The translations under genes and the position numbers were made by a program. This document shows, piece by piece, positions 35,965-44,828 of a DNA stretch of 64,000 nt (within the stretch, counting starts at the first letter, position 1; each line of letters starts with the position of its first letter). The DNA lies in the NCBI RefSeq assembly GCF_014842915.1, contig NZ_JACYXI010000016.1, positions 40,488 through 104,487 on the forward strand. The letters run 5' to 3'. The notes beneath the pieces are model-generated. The model did no database searches. It was given only the letters and a program-made list of their open reading frames with translations, and had not been told where the DNA came from. This stretch comes from Roseibium litorale (GTDB lineage Bacteria > Pseudomonadota > Alphaproteobacteria > Rhizobiales > Stappiaceae).

Positions 35965-36429
35965 ATGCCCGAAACCTTGATTTCATCCCCTTTCGGCATC
36001 TTGCGTCTTCACGAGGCCGGCGGGGCCATCACGGCACTCAGCTGGACCAATCAGCTCAGGCAGACACCCGAACCGCCAACACCTCTGCTGACCGAAGCCG
36101 TTTCCCAGCTTTCAGCCTATTTCGCCGGAAAACTGACACGCTTCGATTTGCCTCTCGATCCGAAAGGAGGGGACCTCAACCAGGCTGTCTTTCGGGCAAT
36201 GCTGGATATTCCCTTTGGCGAGACCCGTACCTATGGAGAGATCGCCCGCCAGCTTGGCACCGCGGCCCAACCCGTAGGACAGGCTTGCGGCGCGAATCCG
36301 ATCCCAATCATCATTCCTTGCCACCGGATCCTTTCCGCCCAGGGGCTGGGCGGTTACTCGGGGTCCGGTGGTCTTGAAACGAAGATCGCCCTTCTCAAGC
36401 TCGAAGGCAGTTTCCCGTTCCTTCTCTAG
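35965..36429 (+). CDS. ogt: Methylated-DNA-protein cysteine methyltransferase
   Basis: This suicide enzyme removes alkyl groups from O6-alkylguanine in DNA onto its own cysteine. The active site IIPCHRIL lies near residues 114-121, and the DNA-recognition helix is in GETRTYGEIARQLG near 88-101. Arg-finger and Asn-hinge positions are present (QACGANPIPIIIPCH). Length of 154 residues matches Ogt rather than bifunctional Ada. ATG 35965 has an AGAGGA ribosome site; the open frame to 35788 is not conserved. It probably protects against endogenous alkylation damage. Confidence 0.93.
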   Translation: MPETLISSPFGILRLHEAGGAITALSWTNQLRQTPEPPTPLLTEAVSQLSAYFAGKLTRFDLPLDPKGGDLNQAVFRAMLDIPFGETRTYGEIARQLGTAAQPVGQACGANPIPIIIPCHRILSAQGLGGYSGSGGLETKIALLKLEGSFPFLL

Positions 36430-36449
36430 CATGAGCACGGGCTGCAGCG

Positions 36450-36965
36450 TCAAACCAGCTGCAGATCTTCCGTCTTTTCCAGCTCCCGCAGCGGTTCGCC
36501 ATCCGCGTCCAGCTCGTCTGTTTCGTCTTCAGTGGCCGTCAGGCTCAAGTTCTTTTCGACCGCCCGCAGAAGCTTGCGGAGTTTTTTACGGTCTTTTTCG
36601 TCGATCCCCGCCATGGCTTCCCGCTCAAGACGCTTCCAGGCCCGGTCCACATTGGACACCAGACCACGGCCCTCGTCCGTCAGATAGACCCGTGCCAGAC
36701 GGCCATCCGCGTCAGAAACCTGCCGGCGGACATAGCCTTGAGCGGACAGGCGGGTGATCATCTTGGTCACCGTCGGCGGCTGAACGCCCAGCGTGGTGGC
36801 AAGCTGGCTCATCGTCAGCCCGTCGGTTTCAAAGAGAACTTTCAGCACCAGCTCCTGGCCGGGGTGAAGCCCGATGCGAGCAAGATGATTGCCCGAACGC
36901 GCGCGCTGCGCTTTGGCAGCTTGAACGAGCCTGAACGTCACGCTCTTCTTGTGATTGAATGCCAT
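36450..36965 (-). CDS. MarR-family transcriptional regulator
   Basis: A 171-residue winged-helix dimer. The DNA-binding part reads LTMSQLATTLGVQPPTVTKM near 50-70, and the wing is VSDADGRLARVYLTDEGRGL near 83-102. Its C-terminal 35 residues are acidic (TATEDETDELDADGE), an unusual tail. ATG 36965 has an AGGGA ribosome site. It lies downstream of two flavodoxin-like reductase genes on the same strand with a gap of 114 bases. MarR proteins often respond to quinones or phenolics, which would fit regulation of these reductases, but this is inference. Confidence 0.9.
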   Translation of the reverse strand: MAFNHKKSVTFRLVQAAKAQRARSGNHLARIGLHPGQELVLKVLFETDGLTMSQLATTLGVQPPTVTKMITRLSAQGYVRRQVSDADGRLARVYLTDEGRGLVSNVDRAWKRLEREAMAGIDEKDRKKLRKLLRAVEKNLSLTATEDETDELDADGEPLRELEKTEDLQLV

Positions 36966-37079
36966 GGTTTTTCCCTGACCCAGAATCAGCGGTACCGGCC
37001 GGTTCCGCCCGTTTATGCGGCGCAACCGTAGTCAGGTTATTTAACCGACGAATGACACTGCAAGCAGGAATGCAATTTT

Positions 37080-37667
37080 TTAGAAGCAGGATAGTTTTCT
37101 GCCGACAAGATTCAGATAGCGGCTCCGGCTTTCCGGCGTCGAAGTGTCCATCTTGTAATGGGCCAGATAAAGCGTCTTACAGCCCGGCGCGCAAAGGGCC
37201 CGCATACCGCGCATGATCGTCTTGCGGCCAGGCTCGCCCACCCATTTCGACACCACCCAGGAGGCCCCGCAGGTGGTGACCACTGCGATCTTGCGGATAT
37301 GCTGCATTAGGGGGCGCATGCCCTGATCTTCTGTCGGCATGCCGAATGTCACATGCGGAACCCAGACACGGTCGAACCAGCCTTTCAGCATGGCCGGAAG
37401 CCCGAACCACCACGTGGGATAGACAAAAACCAGCATCTCGCACCAACGGATATCTGCGACATAGCTTTCGACAGGAATGACGTTGTCCCCCTCATCGTGA
37501 TAACGCCGCCGTTCCTCCGCCCCCATCGCCGGGTCGAACCCCTCCTCATAGAGATCTCTCAGCCGGACATCATGGCCAGCTGTCTCCAGCGTTCTAACGA
37601 CCCGGTCCCGGATCGCCGCATTGAAGCTCTCCGCGCAGGGGTGGCAATAGATCACCAGAGCTTTCAT
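37080..37667 (-). CDS. NAD(P)H-dependent oxidoreductase, flavodoxin-like (NQO family), first copy
   Basis: A cytoplasmic FMN/FAD reductase of quinones or related electrophiles. The flavin site begins LVIYCHPCAESFNAAI near residues 4-19, and the conserved PTWWFGLPAMLKGWFDRV stretch near 85-102 is the family signature. Length is 195 residues. It overlaps the next upstream gene by one base (TGATG), so they are co-translated. The two proteins are clearly paralogous but diverged. Substrate unknown. Confidence 0.9.
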   Translation of the reverse strand: MKALVIYCHPCAESFNAAIRDRVVRTLETAGHDVRLRDLYEEGFDPAMGAEERRRYHDEGDNVIPVESYVADIRWCEMLVFVYPTWWFGLPAMLKGWFDRVWVPHVTFGMPTEDQGMRPLMQHIRKIAVVTTCGASWVVSKWVGEPGRKTIMRGMRALCAPGCKTLYLAHYKMDTSTPESRSRYLNLVGRKLSCF

Positions 37668-38248
37668 CAGAAGGCCTCCATGCTCTGGCCGACCTTTTTG
37701 AGAAAGGCACTACGGGTCTGCTCCGTGACACGGTTCATGTCATACAGTGCATGATAAGAAACAGGCGCCACCGGTTTGATGACAGCCCGCAAGACGCGGG
37801 TTACGATCTTGCGCGGCGGATCCCCCACAAGGAAGGCACGCAGCCACGTTCCCCCATAGGTGCTGATGACCGACAGCTTGCGGATGTTGTGCAGGCTGGG
37901 CCGCACTTTGCCGTCAACCATCTTGAAAGAGACACCGGGCAGAAACACCCGGTCGAAGAAGCCCTTCAGGATCGCCGGGTGACCGAAGTTCCAGACCGGG
38001 GTCACAATGACCAGAGCTTCTGCCGCGAGCAGCCGGTCCACATAGGAGGCAACGCCTGCCTGATTGGTCTCCAGGTCATGATAGCCCATGCGCTCTTCAC
38101 GGGTGAGGCGCGGATCAAATCCCTCGGCGTAAAGGTCGCAATCATCGACCTCATGGCCCGCCGCCGTCAGCCCGCGAAGAACCTCCGCGTGGAGAGCCGA
38201 CGCAAAACTTGTCTCCACCGGATGGGCGTAAAGAACAAGAACCCGCAT
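37667..38248 (-). CDS. NAD(P)H-dependent oxidoreductase, flavodoxin-like (NQO family), second copy
   Basis: A second flavin reductase of the same family: VLVLYAHPVETSFASALH near residues 3-20 and PVWNFGHPAILKGFFDRVFL near 84-103. The WN in place of WW marks a different substrate pocket from its neighbour. At 193 residues it is full length. It heads the two-gene unit with the first copy. A 101-base gap separates it from the FAD oxidoreductase gene upstream, so it may also be transcribed from the nitrogen-heterocycle operon. Confidence 0.9.
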   Translation of the reverse strand: MRVLVLYAHPVETSFASALHAEVLRGLTAAGHEVDDCDLYAEGFDPRLTREERMGYHDLETNQAGVASYVDRLLAAEALVIVTPVWNFGHPAILKGFFDRVFLPGVSFKMVDGKVRPSLHNIRKLSVISTYGGTWLRAFLVGDPPRKIVTRVLRAVIKPVAPVSYHALYDMNRVTEQTRSAFLKKVGQSMEAF

Positions 38249-38349
38249 TCATCACTCCAATCGTCATTTTCAAAATTCAGACATGCCAAAGGGACGGCCC
38301 GCGGGATCCGCAGGGCGGCCGGTCCAAGGCTTTCGAGTGTTAGTGCCCC

Positions 38350-39756
38350 CTAACCGCGTTGAAGTCCGGGAAAGAGGAAAAGTTTTTTTGACGAATAATC
38401 GTAGGAGGGGTCTTCCCAGGCAATCATCTTGCCCGGATTGAGCAGTCCCTTCGGATCGGCTTCCCGTTTGAAGGCAAGCTGTACCTCATCGGTCTGCTTC
38501 ATCCCGCCTTCTTCCAGCGTGTAGCGGTGCGGATTGAAAATTGGGCAACCGTTGTCCTCATGCAGCTTGATGATCTCGTTCAGCCGCTCTTCCGTCGTAT
38601 AGCGGACGATGGGCAGGCCGAAACAGGTGATCTTGCCGTCAAAGCGCACATATTCCAGATGGGCCGGAACCTCGTCTCCCAGCAGTTCCACCATGGTGCG
38701 CACCTTCTCGATCTGGTTCGGGAAGGGATAGAGCACCTGAAGATAGGTGATGCCCGGCTCGACCCGCAGACCGCGAAGGGTCGTGTGGTTCCAGGCCAGC
38801 TCATAAGCAGGCGGCAGAGACTTCAGATCCGCTTCGCTCGCCAGATCCGACCGGTAAAGGATCGAGGCCTTGCTGTTGCGGCCCACGAAGGCAGCAAAGG
38901 CATCCATGGCGAAGGGGGCCACCATGCAGACCACAACGGACTGATCCTTGCGGATGAACTTCTGGTGGCGGAGGAAATAGTCATGGGGCACAGGCGCTGC
39001 AATCGGCGCAATTTCCTTGACCAGCAAGCCGTCCTGATTGCCCAGACTATCTGCGAAATGCACGCCGTCCATGAAAGCATCAAAGCCGACAAGAACATCG
39101 ACCCAGTCATAGGAAGCCGTCAGTGGCATTTCGACTTCGGTGATAATGCCGTTGGTGCCATAGGCATGCATGACCTTGTGCAGATCTTCGCCAGTCAGTT
39201 CCAGCACCCGGGGTTCCGCTTCCATGGTGAGGACGCGCAGGCGGATAACGTTGCCCAGATCACGAAGGCCGCCCCAGTTGATGGAGCCGACGCCGCCCGA
39301 TCCTCCGGCGATAAAGCCGCCAATCGTGGCGGTGCGGTAGGTCGAAGGATGAAGCCGCAATTCCTGGCCCGAATGCGCCCGGCATTCCTCATCGATCTTG
39401 GAAATGATCGCGCCGGCTTCAACCACGACGGTTCCCGGACGGATCGACTTGACCTTGTTGAGTTCGGCAAGGTTCAGGATGACGCCACCGGAGAGCGGCA
39501 TCGCCTGGCCATAGTTGCCTGTCCCCGCGCCACGGGTGGTCACCGGAATGTCGAGGGCATAGCAGGCCTTGAGAACCTGAATGATCTCCTCTTCGCTTTT
39601 CGGCGTAACGACCAGATCACCGGTGACATGATCCAGCTGCTGTTTCAGCACCGGCGAGTACCAGAAGAAGTCCCGGCTTTTCTGTTTCACGATTTGCGGA
39701 TTGTCTTCAAGCTGAAGGCCCGCAAGCTCGGTCTTGAGTTGGTCGAGGCTGCTCAT
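38350..39756 (-). CDS. FAD-binding oxidoreductase (GlcD/PCMH family)
   Basis: A flavoprotein dehydrogenase or oxidase of hydroxy acids or similar substrates. The PCMH-type FAD site is visible: VTTRGAGTGNYGQAMPLSGG near 74-93 and ATIGGFIAGGSGGVGSINWG near 144-163. The C-terminal end ADPKGLLNPGKMIA near 435 is typical. It has no iron-sulfur or covalent-histidine motif that I can see. Length is 468 residues. Its start codon overlaps the stop of the amidohydrolase gene by four bases, so it probably acts on a product of that enzyme or its pathway. The substrate is unknown. Confidence 0.9.
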   Translation of the reverse strand: MSSLDQLKTELAGLQLEDNPQIVKQKSRDFFWYSPVLKQQLDHVTGDLVVTPKSEEEIIQVLKACYALDIPVTTRGAGTGNYGQAMPLSGGVILNLAELNKVKSIRPGTVVVEAGAIISKIDEECRAHSGQELRLHPSTYRTATIGGFIAGGSGGVGSINWGGLRDLGNVIRLRVLTMEAEPRVLELTGEDLHKVMHAYGTNGIITEVEMPLTASYDWVDVLVGFDAFMDGVHFADSLGNQDGLLVKEIAPIAAPVPHDYFLRHQKFIRKDQSVVVCMVAPFAMDAFAAFVGRNSKASILYRSDLASEADLKSLPPAYELAWNHTTLRGLRVEPGITYLQVLYPFPNQIEKVRTMVELLGDEVPAHLEYVRFDGKITCFGLPIVRYTTEERLNEIIKLHEDNGCPIFNPHRYTLEEGGMKQTDEVQLAFKREADPKGLLNPGKMIAWEDPSYDYSSKKLFLFPGLQRG

Positions 39757-41084
39757 GCCATGGCTCCGCTGTTCTGCATCAAAATATCAAGCTCCCGGTA
39801 GTCGGGCAGTGTCTCCGTCACACTCCGGCCAGCCCGTAGAACGTGACGCGGACCGCCTGGGCGGGACATCAATTCACTCCAGTCCCGTGTCCGGAACAGG
39901 ATCAGGTCTGCGGGCCGTCCGCGCCCGATCAAACCGGCCTCCACCCCAAGCATGCGGGCTGGGGACGTGGTAACCGTGCTAATCCAGTCACCGACCGGAT
40001 GATCGAGCTGAAGAATACGGGTCGCCTGGGTGTAGACCTCGATCAAATCGAGATCGCCATAGGCATAGAAGGGGTCGCGCGTGTTGTCCGAGGCAACGGC
40101 AACGGGCGTGCCTCTCGAACGCATTTCATGGAGCAGGGTGACCCCGCGCCAGCGCGGCGTGCGGCCTGCCTCCCGGTCCTGCAAATACATGTTGCACATG
40201 GGCAGGGACACGATGCCAAGACCGGCCTCGGCCACACGATCCATGGTCTCGTCCGCCTCCGCATCCCCCTGCCGGGCAAGAGAGCAGCAATGGCCACAAA
40301 CCACCTTGCCCGCATAGCCGGTGCGCAGCACCGCTTCCGCAATCGCCCTCAGGGTCCGCGCTTCGGGATCCTTGGTTTCATCGACATGGAAATCCACGTC
40401 CAGCCCGCGCTCCATGGCCGCCCTCAAGATCGCATCAAGATGCCTCTCAAGATCGGGGATCATGTAGGTCACGGCGCCTAGAATGCCCCCGGCCTCCTTC
40501 ACCCTGCCGGCAATCGAGATCAGGAATTCAGGCTCGGTGATCAGTCGGTCGATGCCGAAAAGGCAGGAACCCTGCAGGGTGATCCTGCCCGCCCAGGCTT
40601 CCCGGATTTCCTTGAAGACCGGCCAGGAGATCTCGTCCTGAGGCGGCAGGCTGTCGATGTGGGTCCGGACGACCGATGTCCCGTGGACATAGGCGCATTT
40701 CAGAGCGAACTCCATGCGCGCCCGCACATCCTCCGCCGTCCAATGGGCAATGCGGTCCGCGCCCACTGATGCCAGAGCACTGGCGAACGTGCCATCCGGG
40801 TTCGGCTGACGGGGCCAGATATGCCCCTTGTCCAGATGGGTATGCATGTCGACCAGCGCCGGCAGCACCATGCCGCCATCCAGATCGAGAAGGCCGTTGC
40901 CCTCCTGTTCCAGCTGCCCCTTTGGGGCAAGCCGCACCACCTTGCCGTTCTCGATGTCCAGGTCGATCCGGACAAGGTCACCGGAACCAGCGGGAATATC
41001 ATCCGCCCCGTCGATCAGACAGGAAGGCACTGTGCCGTTGCGGATCCTGAGACCGCCGGACACAAGGTCTCCAAACGCCACCAT
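39753..41084 (-). CDS. Cytosine deaminase-like amidohydrolase (CodA family)
   Basis: A metal-dependent deaminase of the amidohydrolase superfamily. First metal-site histidines are in VDMHTHLDKGHIW near 75, then HVDETKDPEA near 221 (His plus catalytic Glu), VCGHCCSLA near 253, and the final Asp in VASDNTRDPFYAYGD near 322. These match cytosine deaminase, with the DPFYAYGDLD loop in the place of CodA's DPWYPLG. Related enzymes deaminate isoguanine, creatinine or triazine rings, so the ring substrate is not fixed. It is one base away from the permease gene and overlaps the FAD oxidoreductase gene by four bases. Confidence 0.87.
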   Translation of the reverse strand: MVAFGDLVSGGLRIRNGTVPSCLIDGADDIPAGSGDLVRIDLDIENGKVVRLAPKGQLEQEGNGLLDLDGGMVLPALVDMHTHLDKGHIWPRQPNPDGTFASALASVGADRIAHWTAEDVRARMEFALKCAYVHGTSVVRTHIDSLPPQDEISWPVFKEIREAWAGRITLQGSCLFGIDRLITEPEFLISIAGRVKEAGGILGAVTYMIPDLERHLDAILRAAMERGLDVDFHVDETKDPEARTLRAIAEAVLRTGYAGKVVCGHCCSLARQGDAEADETMDRVAEAGLGIVSLPMCNMYLQDREAGRTPRWRGVTLLHEMRSRGTPVAVASDNTRDPFYAYGDLDLIEVYTQATRILQLDHPVGDWISTVTTSPARMLGVEAGLIGRGRPADLILFRTRDWSELMSRPGGPRHVLRAGRSVTETLPDYRELDILMQNSGAMA

Positions 41085-41085
41085 C

Positions 41086-41961
41086 TCAATTCTCCCGCTT
41101 CAGGGCACTTTCGTGCCATTTGCGCAGCAGCAGATGGGACAGGAGGCTGGTGGCCGCGAAGATCAGAACGCCCGTAAAGGACAAGAGGATCAACGCGGCA
41201 AAGAGCCGGGGGATGTTGAGCCGGAACTGGGATTCCAGCAGCCGGTAGGCAAGGCCCGATCCGGCCCCTGCGGACCCTGCCGCGAACTCCGCCACCACGG
41301 CAGCGATCAGGGCAAGGCCACCCGCAATACGCAGGCCCGCCAGGAAATAGGGCAAGGCATTCGGCAGCTTCAGATAGACCAAGGTCTGCCATGGCGTTGC
41401 GCCATAAAGCTCGAACAGATTGAGCAGATTGTGGTCCGTCGACTTCAGTCCTTGCGTCGTATTGGACAGAACCGGAAAGAACGCCACGATCCAGGCACAG
41501 ATGAGCAAGGCTGATTGAGTGGATGGCGCATAGATGAGGATCAGCGGCGCAATCGCAACAATCGGTGTCACCTGCAGGATGACCGCGTAAGGATAGAGCG
41601 CCAGCTCGATCCAGCGGGACTGCGACATCAGAACCGCGAGCCCCACTCCGCCGACCAGCGCAATGCCAAGGGCCGTGAAGGTGATCTTCAGGGTGACCAG
41701 CAGGGCGCTGGATAACGTACCCCAGTCGTCCACCAGAGACTGCGCAACACGAAGCGGGCTTGGAAGGATGTAATGGGGGACGTTATAGGCCTTCACATAC
41801 CAGGCCCAGAGCAGCACCAGCAGAACCAGCATGGCCACCGGGATCAGCACCTTCAACAGGCGCTCGAAGGTGGTGTCCCGTGCCGCGAAAACGGGCTGCG
41901 GTTCATCGAGCTTTGCGGGTGCCGAAACAGGCGGCTGCCCCTGTTCTTCAAGTGCGCTCAT
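41086..41961 (-). CDS. ABC transporter permease (SsuC/TauC/ThiX type)
   Basis: This is the inner-membrane subunit of the NMT1-type importer. It has about six membrane segments and the ATPase-contact EAA-like loop (YGATPWQTLVYLKLPNALPY near residues 185-204). The amino-terminal 25 residues are a polar tail. Length of 291 residues is typical. It overlaps the ATPase gene upstream by four bases and is followed one base later by the amidohydrolase gene. The transporter probably imports the compound that the deaminase acts on. Confidence 0.92.
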   Translation of the reverse strand: MSALEEQGQPPVSAPAKLDEPQPVFAARDTTFERLLKVLIPVAMLVLLVLLWAWYVKAYNVPHYILPSPLRVAQSLVDDWGTLSSALLVTLKITFTALGIALVGGVGLAVLMSQSRWIELALYPYAVILQVTPIVAIAPLILIYAPSTQSALLICAWIVAFFPVLSNTTQGLKSTDHNLLNLFELYGATPWQTLVYLKLPNALPYFLAGLRIAGGLALIAAVVAEFAAGSAGAGSGLAYRLLESQFRLNIPRLFAALILLSFTGVLIFAATSLLSHLLLRKWHESALKREN

Positions 41962-42797
41962 AGATGATCATTCGCGCCCATAGCCGCATGCAATGCGGCG
42001 GACGCGTCCCTGCAATAGTCGTTGTAGACGCTCGAGGTACGGAAATCCTCTTCGCGCGGATAGGGGGCGTCGACCCTCATGTCATTGACGACCCGGCCCG
42101 GCCGCGCGGCCATGACAACGATGCGGTTGGAAAGATAAACGGACTCGAACACCGAGTGAGTCACGAACACCACGGTCCAGCCGAACTTCTCCCACAGATG
42201 CAGGAGATCGTTGTTTAGCTTGAAGCGGGTGATTTCATCGAGTGCGGCGAAGGGTTCGTCCATCAGCAGGATCTTCGGCCGGGTCACCAGCGCTCTGGCA
42301 ATGGACACGCGCATCTTCATGCCACCGGACAGTTCGCGCGGATAGGCGTCTGCGAATTTCGCAAGCCCCACCATCTCCAGCGCTTCCATCACCCGGTCAT
42401 GAGCTTCCTGCTTGGAAATGCCCTTCAGCCGAAGCGGCAGCCAGACGTTCTTGAACACGGTCGCCCACGGCATCAGGGTCGGTTCCTGAAACACGAAACT
42501 GATTTCCGGCAGGGCCTTGCCGCTGGCATCGTGACCGGACGTCGGCCAGTCGATAGTGCCGGATGAAGGATCCCCCAGACCGGCGATAATCCGCAGCACC
42601 GTGGATTTCCCGCAGCCGGAGGGGCCGAGCAAGCTTATGAACTCACCCTGACGGATGTCCATGGTCATGTTCTGCAAGGCAGTGGTGCCGTTGGAGAAGA
42701 CCTTGGACACTCCGGACAAGCTAACGAGAGGGCGGCGGCTGCCGGACTCAGCTGAAAGGGTCCCGGCAGCAGCCGGAACAGGATTGCTCTGAGACAC
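41958..42797 (-). CDS. ABC transporter ATP-binding protein (SsuB/TauB/ThiZ type)
   Basis: The energising subunit of the NMT1-type importer. Walker A is GPSGCGKSTV, the signature LSGGMKMRVSIARAL, and Walker B ILLMDEPFAALDE. GTG 42797 is preferred as start because GAAGGACC stands six bases before it. The frame extends to 42872 and ATG 42839 is another option, but neither has a ribosome site. This gives 279 residues. It follows the binding-protein gene through a hairpin and overlaps the permease gene by four bases. Confidence 0.9.
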   Translation of the reverse strand: MSQSNPVPAAAGTLSAESGSRRPLVSLSGVSKVFSNGTTALQNMTMDIRQGEFISLLGPSGCGKSTVLRIIAGLGDPSSGTIDWPTSGHDASGKALPEISFVFQEPTLMPWATVFKNVWLPLRLKGISKQEAHDRVMEALEMVGLAKFADAYPRELSGGMKMRVSIARALVTRPKILLMDEPFAALDEITRFKLNNDLLHLWEKFGWTVVFVTHSVFESVYLSNRIVVMAARPGRVVNDMRVDAPYPREEDFRTSSVYNDYCRDASAALHAAMGANDHL

Positions 42798-42843
42798 GTG
42801 ACGGTCCTTCAAGATCTGGCTGTTTTCATAGGTCAGCATCTGT

Positions 42844-42869
42844 CGTGAGACCCGAATCCGGGCCTCACG
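42844..42869 (-). promoter_or_regulatory. Intercistronic hairpin after the NMT1-type binding-protein gene
   Basis: CGTGAG and CTCACG, then CCCG and CGGG, form ten pairs around one A-C mismatch, with an AATC loop. It begins 21 bases past the binding-protein stop. No T tract follows. It occupies the same position as hairpins in the other transporter operons in this window. Confidence 0.65.
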
Positions 42870-42890
42870 CACAGGTCTGTTGGAGACAGC

Positions 42891-43892
42891 TTACTTCTTG
42901 AGATCCATGCCGACACCCTTGCAGACGAACTCGGTCGTGTAGATCGCCTTGATGTCGATGCCTTCCTTGACCACGCCCGCCTTGACCATGGAGTCGTAAA
43001 AAGCCTTCTGGTGTTCATCGGTCATGCAGCCGATGCCCTTTTCCAGCGCCTCCCCGGACTCAACCAGACCAAAGGACTTCATCGTCTCGATGGAGAAGGC
43101 GAGCTGACCGTCCGTCATCTCTGGGTTGTCTTTCTTGATCAGCTCGTTGGCAGCGGCGTTGTCGCCATAGAGATAGTTGTACCAGCCAATGATCGTCGCA
43201 TCGACAAAGCGCTGGGTCAGGTCTTTGTTCTCTTCTACGAAATCCTTCCGGCCTTCGATCAGGGTCGAATAGGTCTCGAACCCGGCATCAGCCAGAAGGA
43301 ACAGCTTTGGCTTGAACCCGCCCTCGGTCTCGATCGCATAGGGCTCGGATGTGATGTAGCCCTGCTGCGCGGACTGCTTGTCCGCCAGGAACGGACCCGG
43401 ATTGAAGGTGTAAGGCTTGTACTGCTCATCGCGGAAGCCTTCATAAGCGGACTTCATCCACTGGAAGTAGGAAGCAAAACCGTCCTTACCCATGAAGATG
43501 GTTGGCAGCTTGGCCAGATCCTCGAACTTTTCAAGGCCCTGATCCGGATGAGCAATGAGGACCTGCGGATCCTTTTGGAAAATGGCAGCGACTTCAAGAA
43601 CCGGAATGTCCTCGGCAAGCGCGTTCAGCGGCTGCAGCATGTTGCCGGCCATGTAGAAATCGATCTTGCCTGCCAGCAGCAGGGCGCGGTTGGCCGCCTG
43701 CGGCCCGCCCTGAACAATCTCGACCTTCAGACCGTATTTCTCGTAAGTGCCGTCGGCGACGGCCTGGTAGTAGCCGCCATGCTCAGCCTGAGCGAGCCAG
43801 TTGGTGCCGAACTTAACCTCGTCCAGCGCATAGGCGCTCGTGGACGCCAGAAGCGTTGCCGCAGTGAAACCGATCGTCTGAAGGATGCGCAT
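42891..43892 (-). CDS. ABC transporter substrate-binding protein (NMT1/THI5/SsuA-like)
   Basis: The periplasmic receptor of the importer. The signal peptide (MRILQTIGFTAATLLASTSA) is cut near AYA at residue 23. The NMT1-like core reads FGTNWLAQAEHGGYYQAVAD, then GLKVEIVQGGPQ and GKIDFYMAGNM, as in thiamine-precursor, nucleobase and sulfonate receptors. ATG 43892 is preferred over an upstream TTG because it is nine bases from AGGAGAGG. Length is 333 residues. In alphaproteobacteria such receptors are often under purine-responsive riboswitch control; a structured leader lies just upstream. The ligand is inferred only from neighbouring deaminases. Confidence 0.92.
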   Translation of the reverse strand: MRILQTIGFTAATLLASTSAYALDEVKFGTNWLAQAEHGGYYQAVADGTYEKYGLKVEIVQGGPQAANRALLLAGKIDFYMAGNMLQPLNALAEDIPVLEVAAIFQKDPQVLIAHPDQGLEKFEDLAKLPTIFMGKDGFASYFQWMKSAYEGFRDEQYKPYTFNPGPFLADKQSAQQGYITSEPYAIETEGGFKPKLFLLADAGFETYSTLIEGRKDFVEENKDLTQRFVDATIIGWYNYLYGDNAAANELIKKDNPEMTDGQLAFSIETMKSFGLVESGEALEKGIGCMTDEHQKAFYDSMVKAGVVKEGIDIKAIYTTEFVCKGVGMDLKK

Positions 43893-44267
43893 ATTGTCCA
43901 ACCTCTCCTATAGCTCTCGCCCGGCAGGCTAGGTGCCCGCCGGTTCTGTGCTCTGCCGCTGTGCCTCCACAGGCCCTGGGAGCGGATCAGGCAATCACGC
44001 CCAATCATTTTTGCAAGCCCCATGCCAAACCGGACGACATTTTGCTGAGTCCCGGCTTTCCGCCCCTGCCGGAAATTGCAGAAACCCCAAATGCCACCAA
44101 AGAGCGAACAGCTGATAACACTCCGGCAAGAGGATGCCTATTTTTCAGGCATGAAGACAAGCCCCTGCCCGCCGCATATTCAATAGGCAGCCTTGCCCCT
44201 CCGCCATCCGCCTCCTAGTTTCTGGAGGAATCCAAGCACCGCCCTTTCAGGAAAGCAGAGAGAACCG
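43893..44267. promoter_or_regulatory. 375-bp divergent control region with structured leader
   Basis: No gene is visible here. Read toward the binding-protein gene, the region forms a 9-pair hairpin (43921-43929 with 43935-43943, one G-U pair, five-base loop) that ends about 21 bases before the AGGAGAGG ribosome site. Further upstream, CTGTG and CACAG pair around a GAGG loop inside an outer CCG/CGG pairing. This could be a riboswitch-like leader. Toward the RidA gene only a small 6-bp hairpin (44134-44152) is seen. I could not match either to a known consensus with confidence. Confidence 0.45.
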
Positions 44268-44657
44268 ATGACAAAACCTTTGCAGCCAGAGACGATCCGC
44301 GCGCCTTTTGCCCGCTACAGCCACGGAGTGGAAATCCCTGCGGGACACCGGATCGTCTTCACCTCCGGCCAGCTTGGCATCACGGAAGATGACGTTATCC
44401 CGAAAGGCGTCGAGGCCCAGACCCGGCTCTGCTTCAAGAACATCAAGGCCATTCTGGAATCCGCCGGCATGGATCTGGGCGATATCGTGCGCATCAACGC
44501 CTTCGTGACCGATCGCATGCACATGGGCGGCTATATGAAGACCCGCGACGAGTTCACCAAGAGCCCTCCCCCCGCCTCGACCCTGATGATCGTCTCCGGA
44601 TTTACCCGCGAAGAGTTCGTGGTTGAAATCGAGGTCATCGCGGCCAAGGCCGGATAG
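44268..44657 (+). CDS. RidA/YjgF/YER057c/UK114 family protein
   Basis: RidA-type enzymes hydrolyse reactive enamine/imine intermediates released in amino acid and nitrogen metabolism. Here the family features are IVFTSGQLGI near 27-36, TRLCFKNIKAILESAGM near 52-68, IVRINAFVTD near 74 and FVVEIEVIAAKAG at the end. The canonical RidA arginine (near 105) appears to be missing from the end region, so this may be a Rid2-7 or RutC-like member. ATG 44268 is used; the frame opens at 44193. It lies 171 bases before the 8-oxoguanine deaminase-like gene on the same strand. Confidence 0.88.
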   Translation: MTKPLQPETIRAPFARYSHGVEIPAGHRIVFTSGQLGITEDDVIPKGVEAQTRLCFKNIKAILESAGMDLGDIVRINAFVTDRMHMGGYMKTRDEFTKSPPPASTLMIVSGFTREEFVVEIEVIAAKAG

Positions 44658-44828
44658 TCTGGGACTTGCCTTCGGCGGCGTTCGGGTTCAACACTGTCTC
44701 CCGGCTTGATGACAGGCTGGCGCGGCGGGTTTCGCGCCTACTCATGATACGACCCCTGTGCGGAACTCGGGCGGGAGACAACTCACCGCTATCTAAGCCT
44801 GCAGGTCCAAAGACAAGGACCAGACTGA

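Noticed and set aside
38527..39801. A 424-codon plus-strand frame
   Set aside because: It is antisense to the FAD oxidoreductase gene, which carries clear family motifs.
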